A DNA stretch of 64,000 nt, from assembly GCF_003971255.1 (NCBI RefSeq), contig NZ_CP034660.1:4154001-4218000 (forward strand), given 5' to 3'. The notes under the pieces were generated by a model. That model worked only from the letters and a program-made list of their open reading frames with translations, made no database searches and was not told the origin of the DNA. Source of the DNA: Colwellia sp. Arc7-635. GTDB taxonomy: Bacteria; Pseudomonadota; Gammaproteobacteria; Enterobacterales; Alteromonadaceae. Position 1 is the first letter of the stretch. The number at the start of each line of letters is the position of its first letter. A program made the translations under genes and the position numbers. Positions 8,325 to 18,000 of the stretch are shown piece by piece.

Positions 8325-11120
8325 ATGAGCCTGTATTTAGAATATATAGCAGAAATTGAAAATCGTAAAAATGAGCTAGGTTTAGCACCTAAGCCTATCG
8401 ATAGTGCTGAGTTATTAGCGGAAATCATTGAGCAAATTAAAGATCAAGGACACGCACATCGCGAAGATTCTTTGAACTTCTTTATCTATAACACGTTGCC
8501 AGGCACCACCAGCGCTGCCGGTCAAAAAGCCGCCTTTTTGAAAAAAATCATTTTAGGTGAAGAAGTCGTAGCAGAAATAACATCTGAGTTCGCTTTTGAA
8601 TTACTATCGCACATGAAAGGTGGTCCATCTATTGGCGTACTACTTGACCTAGCGTTAAGTGACGATGTTGCATTATCAACACCAGCTTCTGAAGTATTAA
8701 AAACACAAGTATTCTTATACGATGCTGATACTGCTCGTATTGAAGCAGCCTTCAAAGCAGGCAACGCCGTTGCTAAAGATCTTTTAGAAAGCTATGCAGA
8801 AGCTGAGTTTTTTACCAAGCTACCTAACATTGCAGAAAAAATTGACGTTGTAACTTATATTGCTGGTGAAGGCGATATCTCAACAGATTTACTTTCTCCA
8901 GGTCATCAAGCGCATTCTCGTGCTGACCGTGAGTTGCACGGCCAGTGCATGATTACACCTGAAGCACAAAAAGAAATACAAGCATTACAAGCTAAGCACC
9001 CGACAGCAAAAGTTATGCTTATTGCTGAAAAAGGCACGATGGGCGTTGGTTCTTCTCGTATGTCTGGTGTTAACAACGTGGCACTTTGGGCTGGTAAACA
9101 AGCAAGTCCATACGTACCATTTATTAACATTGCACCTGTAGTTGCGGGTACTAACGGTATTTCTCCAATCTTCTTAACGACTGTTGATGTTACTGGTGGT
9201 ATTGGTCTTGATCTTAAAAACTGGGTTAAGAAAGTAGATGCAAACGGTAATAACGTTGTTGACGAAAATGGCGATGCTGTTTTAGAAGAAGCATACTCAG
9301 TTGCCACTGGTACTGTGTTAACAATTGATACTAAAGCGAAGAAACTATTAAACGGTGATAAAGAACTAGCTGACATATCTTCAGCCTTTACCCCGCAAAA
9401 AGTAGAATTCATGAAAGCTGGCGGTTCTTACGCGGTTGTATTTGGTAAGAAACTACAAACCTTTGCCTCTGAAGCTTTAGGTGTAGCAACTAAACTTGTT
9501 TATGCTGCTTCGAAAGAGATCTCACATGCAGGTCAAGGCCTGACAGCCGTTGAAAAAATATTCAACAGAAATGCTGTTGGTGTTCTTTCTGAAACCGATC
9601 TTCATGCCGGTTCAGATGTGCGCGTTAAAGTGAACATTGTTGGTTCACAAGATACTACCGGCCCGATGACTTGCCAAGAGCTAGAAGCGATGGCAGCATC
9701 AACTATCTCTCCTTTAGTTGACGGTGCATACCAATCGGGTTGTCACACTGCATCAGTTTGGGATAGTAAAGCTAAAGCGAACATTCCTAAACTTATGAGC
9801 TTCATGAACAAGTTTGGCCTTATCACAGCTCGTGATCCTAAGGGTGTATATCCTGCGATGACTGATGTTATTCATAAAGTATTGAATGACCTTACAGTTG
9901 ATGACAGAGCGATCATCATTGGTGGTGACTCGCATACTCGTATGTCTAAAGGTGTAGCATTTGGCGCTGACTCAGGTACTGTTGCGATTGCACTGGCGAC
10001 AGGTGAAGCGGCTATGCCAATTCCAGAATCTGTTAAAGTTACCTTTAAAGGCAAAATGCAAGGTCACATGGATTTCCGTGATGTTGTACATGCTACACAA
10101 GCACAAATGCTTAAACAGTTTGGTGGTGAGAACGTATTCCAAGGCCGTATCATCGAAGTACATATTGGTACGTTAATGGCTGACCAAGCATTCACCTTCA
10201 CTGATTGGTCTGCAGAAATGAAAGCGAAAGCTTCAATCTGTATTTCAAATAATGAAACCTTAATTAAATCAATCGAGCTTGCTAAGAGCCGTATCCAAAT
10301 CATGATCGAAAAGGGTATGGAAAACGAAGCTAAAACGCTTAACGGTTTAATCGCATTAGCTGACAAGCGTATTGAAGAAGTTAAATCAGGCACTAGTCCA
10401 GCACTAGCACCTGACGACGCCGCTAAATACTATGCAGAAGTTGTTATCGATTTAGATGTTATCGACCAACCAATGATTGCTGACCCTGATGTAAACAACG
10501 ATGATGCATCTAAGCGTTACACGCATGATGTTATTCGTCCAGTATCATACTATGACGGCAAAACTGTCGACTTAGCCTTTGTAGGCTCTTGTATGGTGCA
10601 CAAAGGTGACATGCAAATCATCGCTCAAATGTTACGTAACATTGAAAAACAAAATGGCAATGTAGAATTTAAAGTGCCATTAGTTGTTGCGCCACCAACT
10701 TACAACATTGTTGATGAACTTAAAGCTGAAGGCGATTGGGATATTTTACGTAAATATTCTGGTTTTGAATTTGATGATGCTAACCCGAAAGGTGCTGCAC
10801 GTACTAAGTACGAAAACATCATGTATTTAGAACGCCCTGGTTGTAACTTATGTATGGGTAACCAAGAAAAAGCTGAACCTGGCGATACGGTTATCGCTAC
10901 ATCAACGCGTTTATTCCAAGGTCGTGTTGTAGCCGATACTGCTGAGAAAAAAGGTGAATCATTACTAGGTTCAACACCTTTAGTTGTGCTTTCAGCGGTA
11001 CTTGGTCGCTTCCCAACACTCGAAGAATATAAAGCTGCTGTTGAAGGTATTGACTTAACTCGCTTCGCTCCTCCTACAGAAGAGATGAGCACTAAGTACG
11101 TACCAATTAAAATGGTATAA
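8325..11120 (+). CDS. second AcnB-type aconitate hydratase (Bacteroidota-like, 931 aa)
   Basis: Aconitase of the AcnB superfamily, 931 aa, about 70 residues longer than the neighbouring AcnB. The [4Fe-4S] ligands are Cys756 (VGSCMVHKG), Cys840 and Cys843 (GCNLCMGN). Shared catalytic-domain motifs include GSQDTTGPMT and GGDSHTR. N-terminal phrases such as LNFFIYNTLPGTTSAAG and SHMKGGPS are ones I remember from flavobacterial aconitases, not from gammaproteobacterial AcnB. It starts at ATG 8325 behind a purine-rich AGAGAGAGAA site. It is likely a functional citrate/2-methylisocitrate enzyme, with transfer from Bacteroidota as the inferred origin. A perfect terminator follows at 11229. Which substrate it prefers cannot be told from sequence. 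Confidence 0.9.
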   Translation: MSLYLEYIAEIENRKNELGLAPKPIDSAELLAEIIEQIKDQGHAHREDSLNFFIYNTLPGTTSAAGQKAAFLKKIILGEEVVAEITSEFAFELLSHMKGGPSIGVLLDLALSDDVALSTPASEVLKTQVFLYDADTARIEAAFKAGNAVAKDLLESYAEAEFFTKLPNIAEKIDVVTYIAGEGDISTDLLSPGHQAHSRADRELHGQCMITPEAQKEIQALQAKHPTAKVMLIAEKGTMGVGSSRMSGVNNVALWAGKQASPYVPFINIAPVVAGTNGISPIFLTTVDVTGGIGLDLKNWVKKVDANGNNVVDENGDAVLEEAYSVATGTVLTIDTKAKKLLNGDKELADISSAFTPQKVEFMKAGGSYAVVFGKKLQTFASEALGVATKLVYAASKEISHAGQGLTAVEKIFNRNAVGVLSETDLHAGSDVRVKVNIVGSQDTTGPMTCQELEAMAASTISPLVDGAYQSGCHTASVWDSKAKANIPKLMSFMNKFGLITARDPKGVYPAMTDVIHKVLNDLTVDDRAIIIGGDSHTRMSKGVAFGADSGTVAIALATGEAAMPIPESVKVTFKGKMQGHMDFRDVVHATQAQMLKQFGGENVFQGRIIEVHIGTLMADQAFTFTDWSAEMKAKASICISNNETLIKSIELAKSRIQIMIEKGMENEAKTLNGLIALADKRIEEVKSGTSPALAPDDAAKYYAEVVIDLDVIDQPMIADPDVNNDDASKRYTHDVIRPVSYYDGKTVDLAFVGSCMVHKGDMQIIAQMLRNIEKQNGNVEFKVPLVVAPPTYNIVDELKAEGDWDILRKYSGFEFDDANPKGAARTKYENIMYLERPGCNLCMGNQEKAEPGDTVIATSTRLFQGRVVADTAEKKGESLLGSTPLVVLSAVLGRFPTLEEYKAAVEGIDLTRFAPPTEEMSTKYVPIKMV

Positions 11121-11228
11121 GCTTAGCCTATAGGTTTAGCTAACATGACTCGTTAACGTTAGCTAAACTCGGTGTTCGACTCAATAATTAATTCAAGCGT
11201 TGAGAGATAACACTGAAGGTTAAATACG

Positions 11229-11262
11229 AAAAAAGGTGACTTAATATAAGTCACCTTTTTTT
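11229..11262 (+). terminator. rho-independent terminator of the second aconitase gene
   Basis: Perfect 15-bp stem (11229-11243 with 11247-11261) with a GGTGACTTA core, an ATA loop and a T7 tail. It is strong and sits about 110 bp after the stop codon. Confidence 0.9.
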
Positions 11263-11408
11263 ATGTCTTCGCGAAATTGATATTAGTAAAACAGTGCTAG
11301 TAAGCAGTAAGATTAATTTAGCATCACAATACAGCTCATCGCGCTGTCTTATTACTTACTACTTATGACTTGTTATTTGCTATCAACAGCAGAAGTACAT
11401 CAAAAACA

Positions 11409-11753
11409 TTATGGATTAGGACACTCAATATTCGCTGATAATGACGGCATGATCATATTAGGAAATGACAATTTATCGTCAAAGCGCTCTACCCCTTTCA
11501 GTACTTCAATTTTAAAACCGTAACTTTTACATATATATAACGATTGTCGCATCAGAAACGTAGCTAACTTACTAAATTCGGTATCATTTTTTGCAATAAC
11601 TTGTAAGTGATACTTTCCATTGCCTAAATCTGATTGCTTAAACTGAACTTGATGATCAAAGTCCCACTGCGATGCACCATTCGGTGTTGGCTTGTTGCTA
11701 GCGCATGCGATTAATAGTAATACTAACAAAACGTAAATTGCATTTTTTATCAT
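11409..11753 (-). CDS. small lipoprotein of unknown function
   Basis: 114-aa protein with a lipoprotein signal peptide (lipobox LIAC, Cys17). The mature part is short with two further cysteines (YICKSYG and IECPNP) that could form a disulfide. TAGGAAA about 7 nt upstream supports the ATG at 11753. I do not recognise a family. It is monocistronic between the second aconitase and the giant lipoprotein, in a region with accessory character. A periplasmic or outer-membrane location is inferred from the lipobox. Confidence 0.7.
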   Translation of the reverse strand: MIKNAIYVLLVLLLIACASNKPTPNGASQWDFDHQVQFKQSDLGNGKYHLQVIAKNDTEFSKLATFLMRQSLYICKSYGFKIEVLKGVERFDDKLSFPNMIMPSLSANIECPNP

Positions 11754-11777
11754 GTAAATTTCCTAATTAACTCAAGT

Positions 11778-11987
11778 TATACCAATCACACTAAATGAGC
11801 GATCATTTTTAGCATGAATAAATGTTCAATAACAAGGCGCTTGATTTATGCTTGCATGGATGCAAGTCAGTAGTGCAATGCAGGATCATATTGCTGAGTA
11901 ATAGCTCGCTATTGGAATTCAATGCGGAGCCGATATTGGATAGTTAGACCACCTTAAAATAAGCACTTAATTAATAGGCTTGGTATA
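11778..11987. repeat. 210-bp intergenic element with terminal inverted repeats (MITE-like)
   Basis: TATACCAA at 11778-11785 is inverted as TTGGTATA at 11980-11987. The 210 bp between have no coding frame and several short internal inverted motifs. TATACCAAT-type ends recall dispersed intergenic repeats I associate with Colwellia/Pseudoalteromonas relatives. No second full copy is visible here and no target duplication is clear. The 344-bp gap 11754-12097 holds this element and the terminator at 12058; I see nothing else in it. Confidence 0.4.
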
Positions 11988-12057
11988 GACTATCTATTAT
12001 GGCTTCAACTAGTATATCTGCCTAAAAAAGCGTTGGCTACCGTCAAGTTAAGAACAC

Positions 12058-12083
12058 AAAAAAGCCAGTATCTCAACTGGCTT
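12058..12083 (-). terminator. terminator of the giant lipoprotein gene
   Basis: AAGCCAGT (12062-12069) pairs with ACTGGCTT (12076-12083) around a 6-nt loop, and a run of six T follows on the minus strand. It lies 15 bp after the stop of the minus-strand gene. Confidence 0.85.
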
Positions 12084-12097
12084 GCACTCAAAAAGTG

Positions 12098-15000
12098 TTA
12101 ATTGATCGTAAAACTTAAATTATCAATAAATACTGCATCTTCACCTTGGTTAACACTGCTATCTTTACGATACCTAAAAGTAATAACATGAGGTCCAGCC
12201 GATAGGTTAATTGTATTTGTTTGCCTATCCGAATTACTGATTGACAACTTCAGCATACCATCTAAAAGCACCTCTAAAAAATCACAACATGATTCAGAAT
12301 CTAACCGGGATTCGAAGGTAAGTGTGCCGGCAGAAAATAGATTTTGATAGCTAATAAGACTCTCTTGGCTATGGGTAATAACACCTGAGCGCAATACCTC
12401 ATTCTCAATCAACCATGGGCTATCAGAGCCATCATTGGCTAACCAATGTTCAGATAAAGTAGTAGAAAAATCAATGGACAACTCAGTAATAGAATCAGGT
12501 GCAGACGATACGTCATTAGGATCTGTCTCATAAATAAGAACTTCATCACCATCATTGAACGTATCACCATCAGTATCTGACATGCGTGGCTCTGTATCAT
12601 AAGTTAGTACTTCTTCACCATCAGATAAGCCATCCTTATCGGTATCGAAAACGTTAGGATTAGTTAAATATATGCTGATTTCACTGAAGTCATTTAACGC
12701 ATCATTATCCGTGTCAGCATTCGAAGGATCTACCTCATTCAAAAACTCTAATAAATTGCTTAAACCGTCAGCATCTAAGTCCTCTAATGCATCATCTGCG
12801 TTGGTATCAGAAAGTTCATATTTACGCTCCCACCACGCTGGCATACCATCAGCATCTTCATCAATAACGGGAACGGTGGCAATGAATTGCGCGCGAAAAT
12901 CATCGTTTTGCAGCTGAACTTCTGTAAAGTCAGCGCTGATAACTACCACTTGATTACTGCTGTTGGTTAAAATCAAACGACTATGCTCGAACCAGTTCAT
13001 ATCGTAAAACGAGCCATTAATATGGTTATCACTTAAGTCGGTAAGAGTGAGTACATGATTTTCGATACCCGCTTGATTATAACGCTTAAGAATACCATTC
13101 CGTGAGGCAGTATATATATTGCCATTTTCATCAACCGAAATTGCTATTGCCTCACTGATAACAAAACTATTAACAAGCACCATAGTTACCGGGTTATATT
13201 GATCAACTTTACGACCTGACAATGCATAAAGCATATTATCTAAGCCAATGACGACATCAATATATTCTTCACCATCAAAAAATTCAGTGACATTAGTTTC
13301 AAGATTAAAGCGAACAATACCAGCCGTATTATTACCTGCAATAGACATATCAGTGACATAGACATAATCACCACTGTCTGCGATACCGCCGTATGCGCGG
13401 TCATTTATCGTCCCCCAGTTATCGAAAGTTCTATGTTGCCACGTACCGTACTGCGGGTGGTAGATAGATAACGAAGGGTTAAAAGTTCCATTATAAATGG
13501 CTATTCTACCGTCATTTAGTACCGTCAAATCTCTAGCGCGCCTAGACGAGTCGTCTACTTGAGGGATGTTAATGGTAAGAACCTGCTGTTGTTCAAAATC
13601 GTACAGATTCAAAAGTTGATCAGTGATCGTTACCGTCTGCACATTCATCTCAAATAGACTTTCCAGTGGTCTCAAGTGTAAATTATCAAGATAAATACCA
13701 CAGTCATCTACTTTAAAAGTCACCGTGTGACGACCTCGCGGGATGATAATATTACTAGACTTCCAATCTTCAGAGTAACTAGTTCGTGATGCGAACTGAC
13801 CATCCAAGTAAATTGATAAGTTCGAGCTATATTGACAATTTCCCTTCACATCAAACTCTAAAACATTGCCATTAAAAAAACCGTCAAATGAGATTGCAGA
13901 TTGCCCTGACGAAAAAATACTATAGTCACCTTCAGTACTCTCAACACCACTGATCCCCCAATCGCTATCTAAGGCTTGATCAGCCACCCAATTATCAGGT
14001 ATCACAGCGTCTTCAAAGGATATCAACAAGGTTTCGATGATGCTTGGCTTAGAGCTTTCATCGTGAGGGTTCGTTGACTCTATATATTCATCGAAGTTAC
14101 TAACACCATCGCCATCAGCATCTAAAAATGCATCATATTCATCTAATAAGTTAAGTCCATTAATAACTTCCCAGCCATCTGTCATACCATCGCCATCAGA
14201 ATCATTATTTAATGGGTTTGAGCCATGAGTGTTAATTTCTTCGGAGTCACTTAAACCATCATTATCTGAATCACTATTTAATGGATTTGTAGAATATTGA
14301 AATTCTTCTAAGTTCGTTAACCCATCGGTATCGCCGTCAAGTAAGGCATCAGTATCATCTTGACTGTTCAGGTCGTATAGGTCTTCCCACCAGTCATCTA
14401 TACCATCGCCATCGCTATCACCGCCAATATTAATCGCGATAATAACGCCACTGTTTTGCACAATAAATAAAGCACCTTCATTTGACAATGATAAAAGCCC
14501 AGATGCAGGGTAGCTCCAGACTTGCTCCTGGGTAGTTATATCTATCGCGTAAGTGCTATGGTTATCTTGAACAAAAATCAAGTTAGTCGTCGCGATGATA
14601 TTATTAAAGAGACGGTTATTATTTGGCGCTTTCCATGTCCATAGTATTTCACCGGAATATTGATCGATAGCCACTAACTCACCTGATCTTAGGACATATA
14701 TTTGTCCCATTGCAACGGTTGCTCTGCCCTCATACGACTGATTTTCGTCAGCATTAATGCTCCATAATGTATCCGCTGTCTGGCGATCAAAAGCCACTAG
14801 TTGAGAATTACCGACCGCGTAAATATCACTATTTCGGTCGTAACTAGGCGTTAAACAACCTAAGCGCATATAGCTTTCGTCGCTATTACTTTGGGTAACT
14901 TCGCCGGTATCTTTGTCAGCAATTTTAAAACCATCAGAAAAATAGTAATAGTTTTCCTCATCAACTGCTGGTGACCACTCACCACACCAATATTGACTCT

Positions 15001-18000
15001 TACTCCACAACAACTCACCGGTATCTTGATCCATTTTATGACCCCAACCAGTGAGATAAACACCATCCCCAGTAACTGTTGGAGCTATACGAGCATCAAA
15101 GTTACCGTCATACTCACTAACAAATACATTGTCTCCAGAGACTATATCGGTCGCATAAAGCTTCGCACCCTCAGCATCAGATGCCTGAAAATAAATGGTG
15201 TTATTTTTATAAGCAGGTTCACTAATTGAATACGTTTCAGAGTAGGTGTTTTTCCAATTAATCGCACCATTAGCTGAGTTTAAATTAATCAGTGATTTAT
15301 CATTAGTTGCACTATAGCTAGTCACTAATATGCGACCATCTGCAGCAATAGCAGTACTGATATTATTGACATCATCTAAGGTGACTGACCAACGCAGTGA
15401 TAAGTCGTTGATGTCAACATTCGTGGCAATAAAGCCACTATGCCCTGCATTACCTTGATAATTACCCCATGGTTCAACCACTGGCACACTGTTGATGTCA
15501 GTTGGATCTGTAGCTAAGAAAAACTCAAGTTGGTTACTAAAACCATCACTATCAAAATCAGTATCACGGTCAGCGTTTGACAGTGGTGCAAAGGCATAAC
15601 GAACTTCCCAGCCATCAGGCATTCTATCGCCATCTGAATCACGACTAAGGGGTAAGGTTAAATAAAGATGAACTTCATCACCGTCATTTAAGCCATCGCC
15701 ATCAGAATCGGCATTGTTTGGGTTAGTTTGATGAGTCATTTCATCTAAATTAATTAAACCGTCGTTATCTGCATCTTCTACTGCATCATTCACATTAATG
15801 TTTAGTTGGTGTGTAATTTCATATAAATCTGATAAACCATCTCCGTCGGTATCATTACTTAATGGATTTGAAAAGTAATCTTGCACTTCTTCTCTATCAG
15901 TTAAACCATCATCGTCAGAGTCTGCCAATAGAGGATCAGTACCATAATCGTTCACTTCTATACCATCAGATAAACCATCGCCATCAGTATCGCCAATGAG
16001 AGGTGATGTTCCAAACGCATTAACTTCAGCCCCATCAAGTAGTCCATCGTTGTCAGTATCATTAAGTACAGGGTTAGTTTTTAAGGTATATTCTTCTAAG
16101 TTTGTCAGTCCATCGCTATCTGAGTCTACTGCAGCATCAGCGGCATCATTATCATCAAAGTTGTATAATGACTCCCACCATAAAGGTAAACCATCTTGAT
16201 CGGCATCAACAATCCCTACAGCCGAAATAACGAGTGAGCCATCATTCAAGCGAGAGACTAAATTGAGCTCATCACCATCAGGTGTTAAGGCTAATGCAGC
16301 ACCGGTAAATTCCAGTGCAGCAATTAAAGAAAAATCACTAAACTTCCAAATATTAAGTGTTGATGAATCATTATTATGTTCAACAGAATAGATAAAATCT
16401 CCTGCGGATATTATGTCTGCTGCGAATAAATCTAAATCTGCAGTAAGTGTTAAGTCATCAACATTAAAAACACTACCACTGCCTAAAAGAATAAAATCAC
16501 CATCCGCTGAAATCCTAACAGGATGCCTAATATTATGACTACTATGATAAGGTGAGTCGCCTGATTCTGTAATATGGCCTAAGGTTTGATCAATAGTTTC
16601 ATAATGCAAATCATTAGGTGATGCCCCATCTCTTAAAAAGTATACTCGCGAGTTTTGCTCATTCCACGCATAAGTGTCTGAATGAAAATTGAACTCTTTG
16701 CTATCAGTAACTTCAGAGTTTCTATCAACAATATAATGCGTATTCCCAGCACCACCTCTATTCTCAACGAGAATAAAATTCCCCACAGAAGCAATACCAT
16801 TAGTAGCACCACTTAAAGCCACAAAAGAAACTTCTTTTAACTCGGCTAAATCGAAGCGAGAAACTACACCAGAGTCATAGCCAACATAAATACGATTATG
16901 CTCCCCAGAGTATGCCAGCACTTGGCTATTACCAAAATCACGATAAATATTCGACGATAAAATGATTGGATTAGTAAATTGCTTCGTTGCTGAAGACCAG
17001 CGATAAATTCTCTTGTTTATAGTACTTAAGAAGTAAATATCACCTGCATTGTCATAAACTATTTTATCGGGGGTAAAGTTAGGCTGAGTTGACAAGAAAT
17101 TACAACTATTGTCACCGTGGCTAGCGAGCCAACAAGCGGAGTCAAGCGGAAACTCATCGATAGCCAGATTACTATTTTCCCCGCTAAGTCCTTCATTCCA
17201 ACTATCAGGATAACCATCAAAGTCACTATCGAGTGAAGCTGAATTATCGAGTGGAAACGCATCTTCGATATTGATGACACCGTCATTATCGTTATCATTG
17301 CTAGGTAAGTAATTAATAAAGTTAATATTTTCGTTATCTTCGACCATGAAAATAGCTTTATCGACAAAGGCTTTAATTGATTTTACATTTCCTGAAATCT
17401 CTTTAATTTCAACCAAATTAAATTCAACATCACGCCTTCTTAACGTAGTATTCCCGTCATTATCTTGCTGAGATAATGTCACTAAATCGCCATTATCGAG
17501 CCAAAAGCTTTGGGTAAACTGTTCACCAATTGACCCTAACCAATTTAACGTCGTGGCGTCATATAAATCACCACTGCCCAATAAAACTTTACTACCATCA
17601 TTCGATATAATAATGGGACCGGTAATCTGATAATCGCCGTGGTAAGGAGACTCATGAACATCAATAAACTCACCAGCATTACTTACTGTGCGGTAAAACA
17701 AGTCATTTGGCGAAATACCATCTCTAAAGTGATACAAGCGATTCATGCTAGCGTTCCAACCGTTCACTCGCGACGAATCATAGTAATTATCACTTTCAGC
17801 CAAGAGATCGCCATCAACGTTGAATGTCAGATAAGTACCGGCATAACCTCTACAGTCTAAAACGATGAGTAAAGCACTAGCTTCTACTAGCGCATTAACA
17901 CATTGTTCACCAGTAACGAAATCAACTGGCGCATAATCATCAGCCAAATATTTTAATGCTGAAGTATCGAGTCCTAGGTATAAACGCTGATGTTGCTCAT

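Noticed and set aside
12500-16200. CRISPR-like regularly spaced repeats (many CCATCGCCATCAG-like units)
   Set aside because: They are codons of the Asp/Gly-rich thrombospondin type-3 repeats in the giant lipoprotein, vary in sequence and spacing, and stay in frame.
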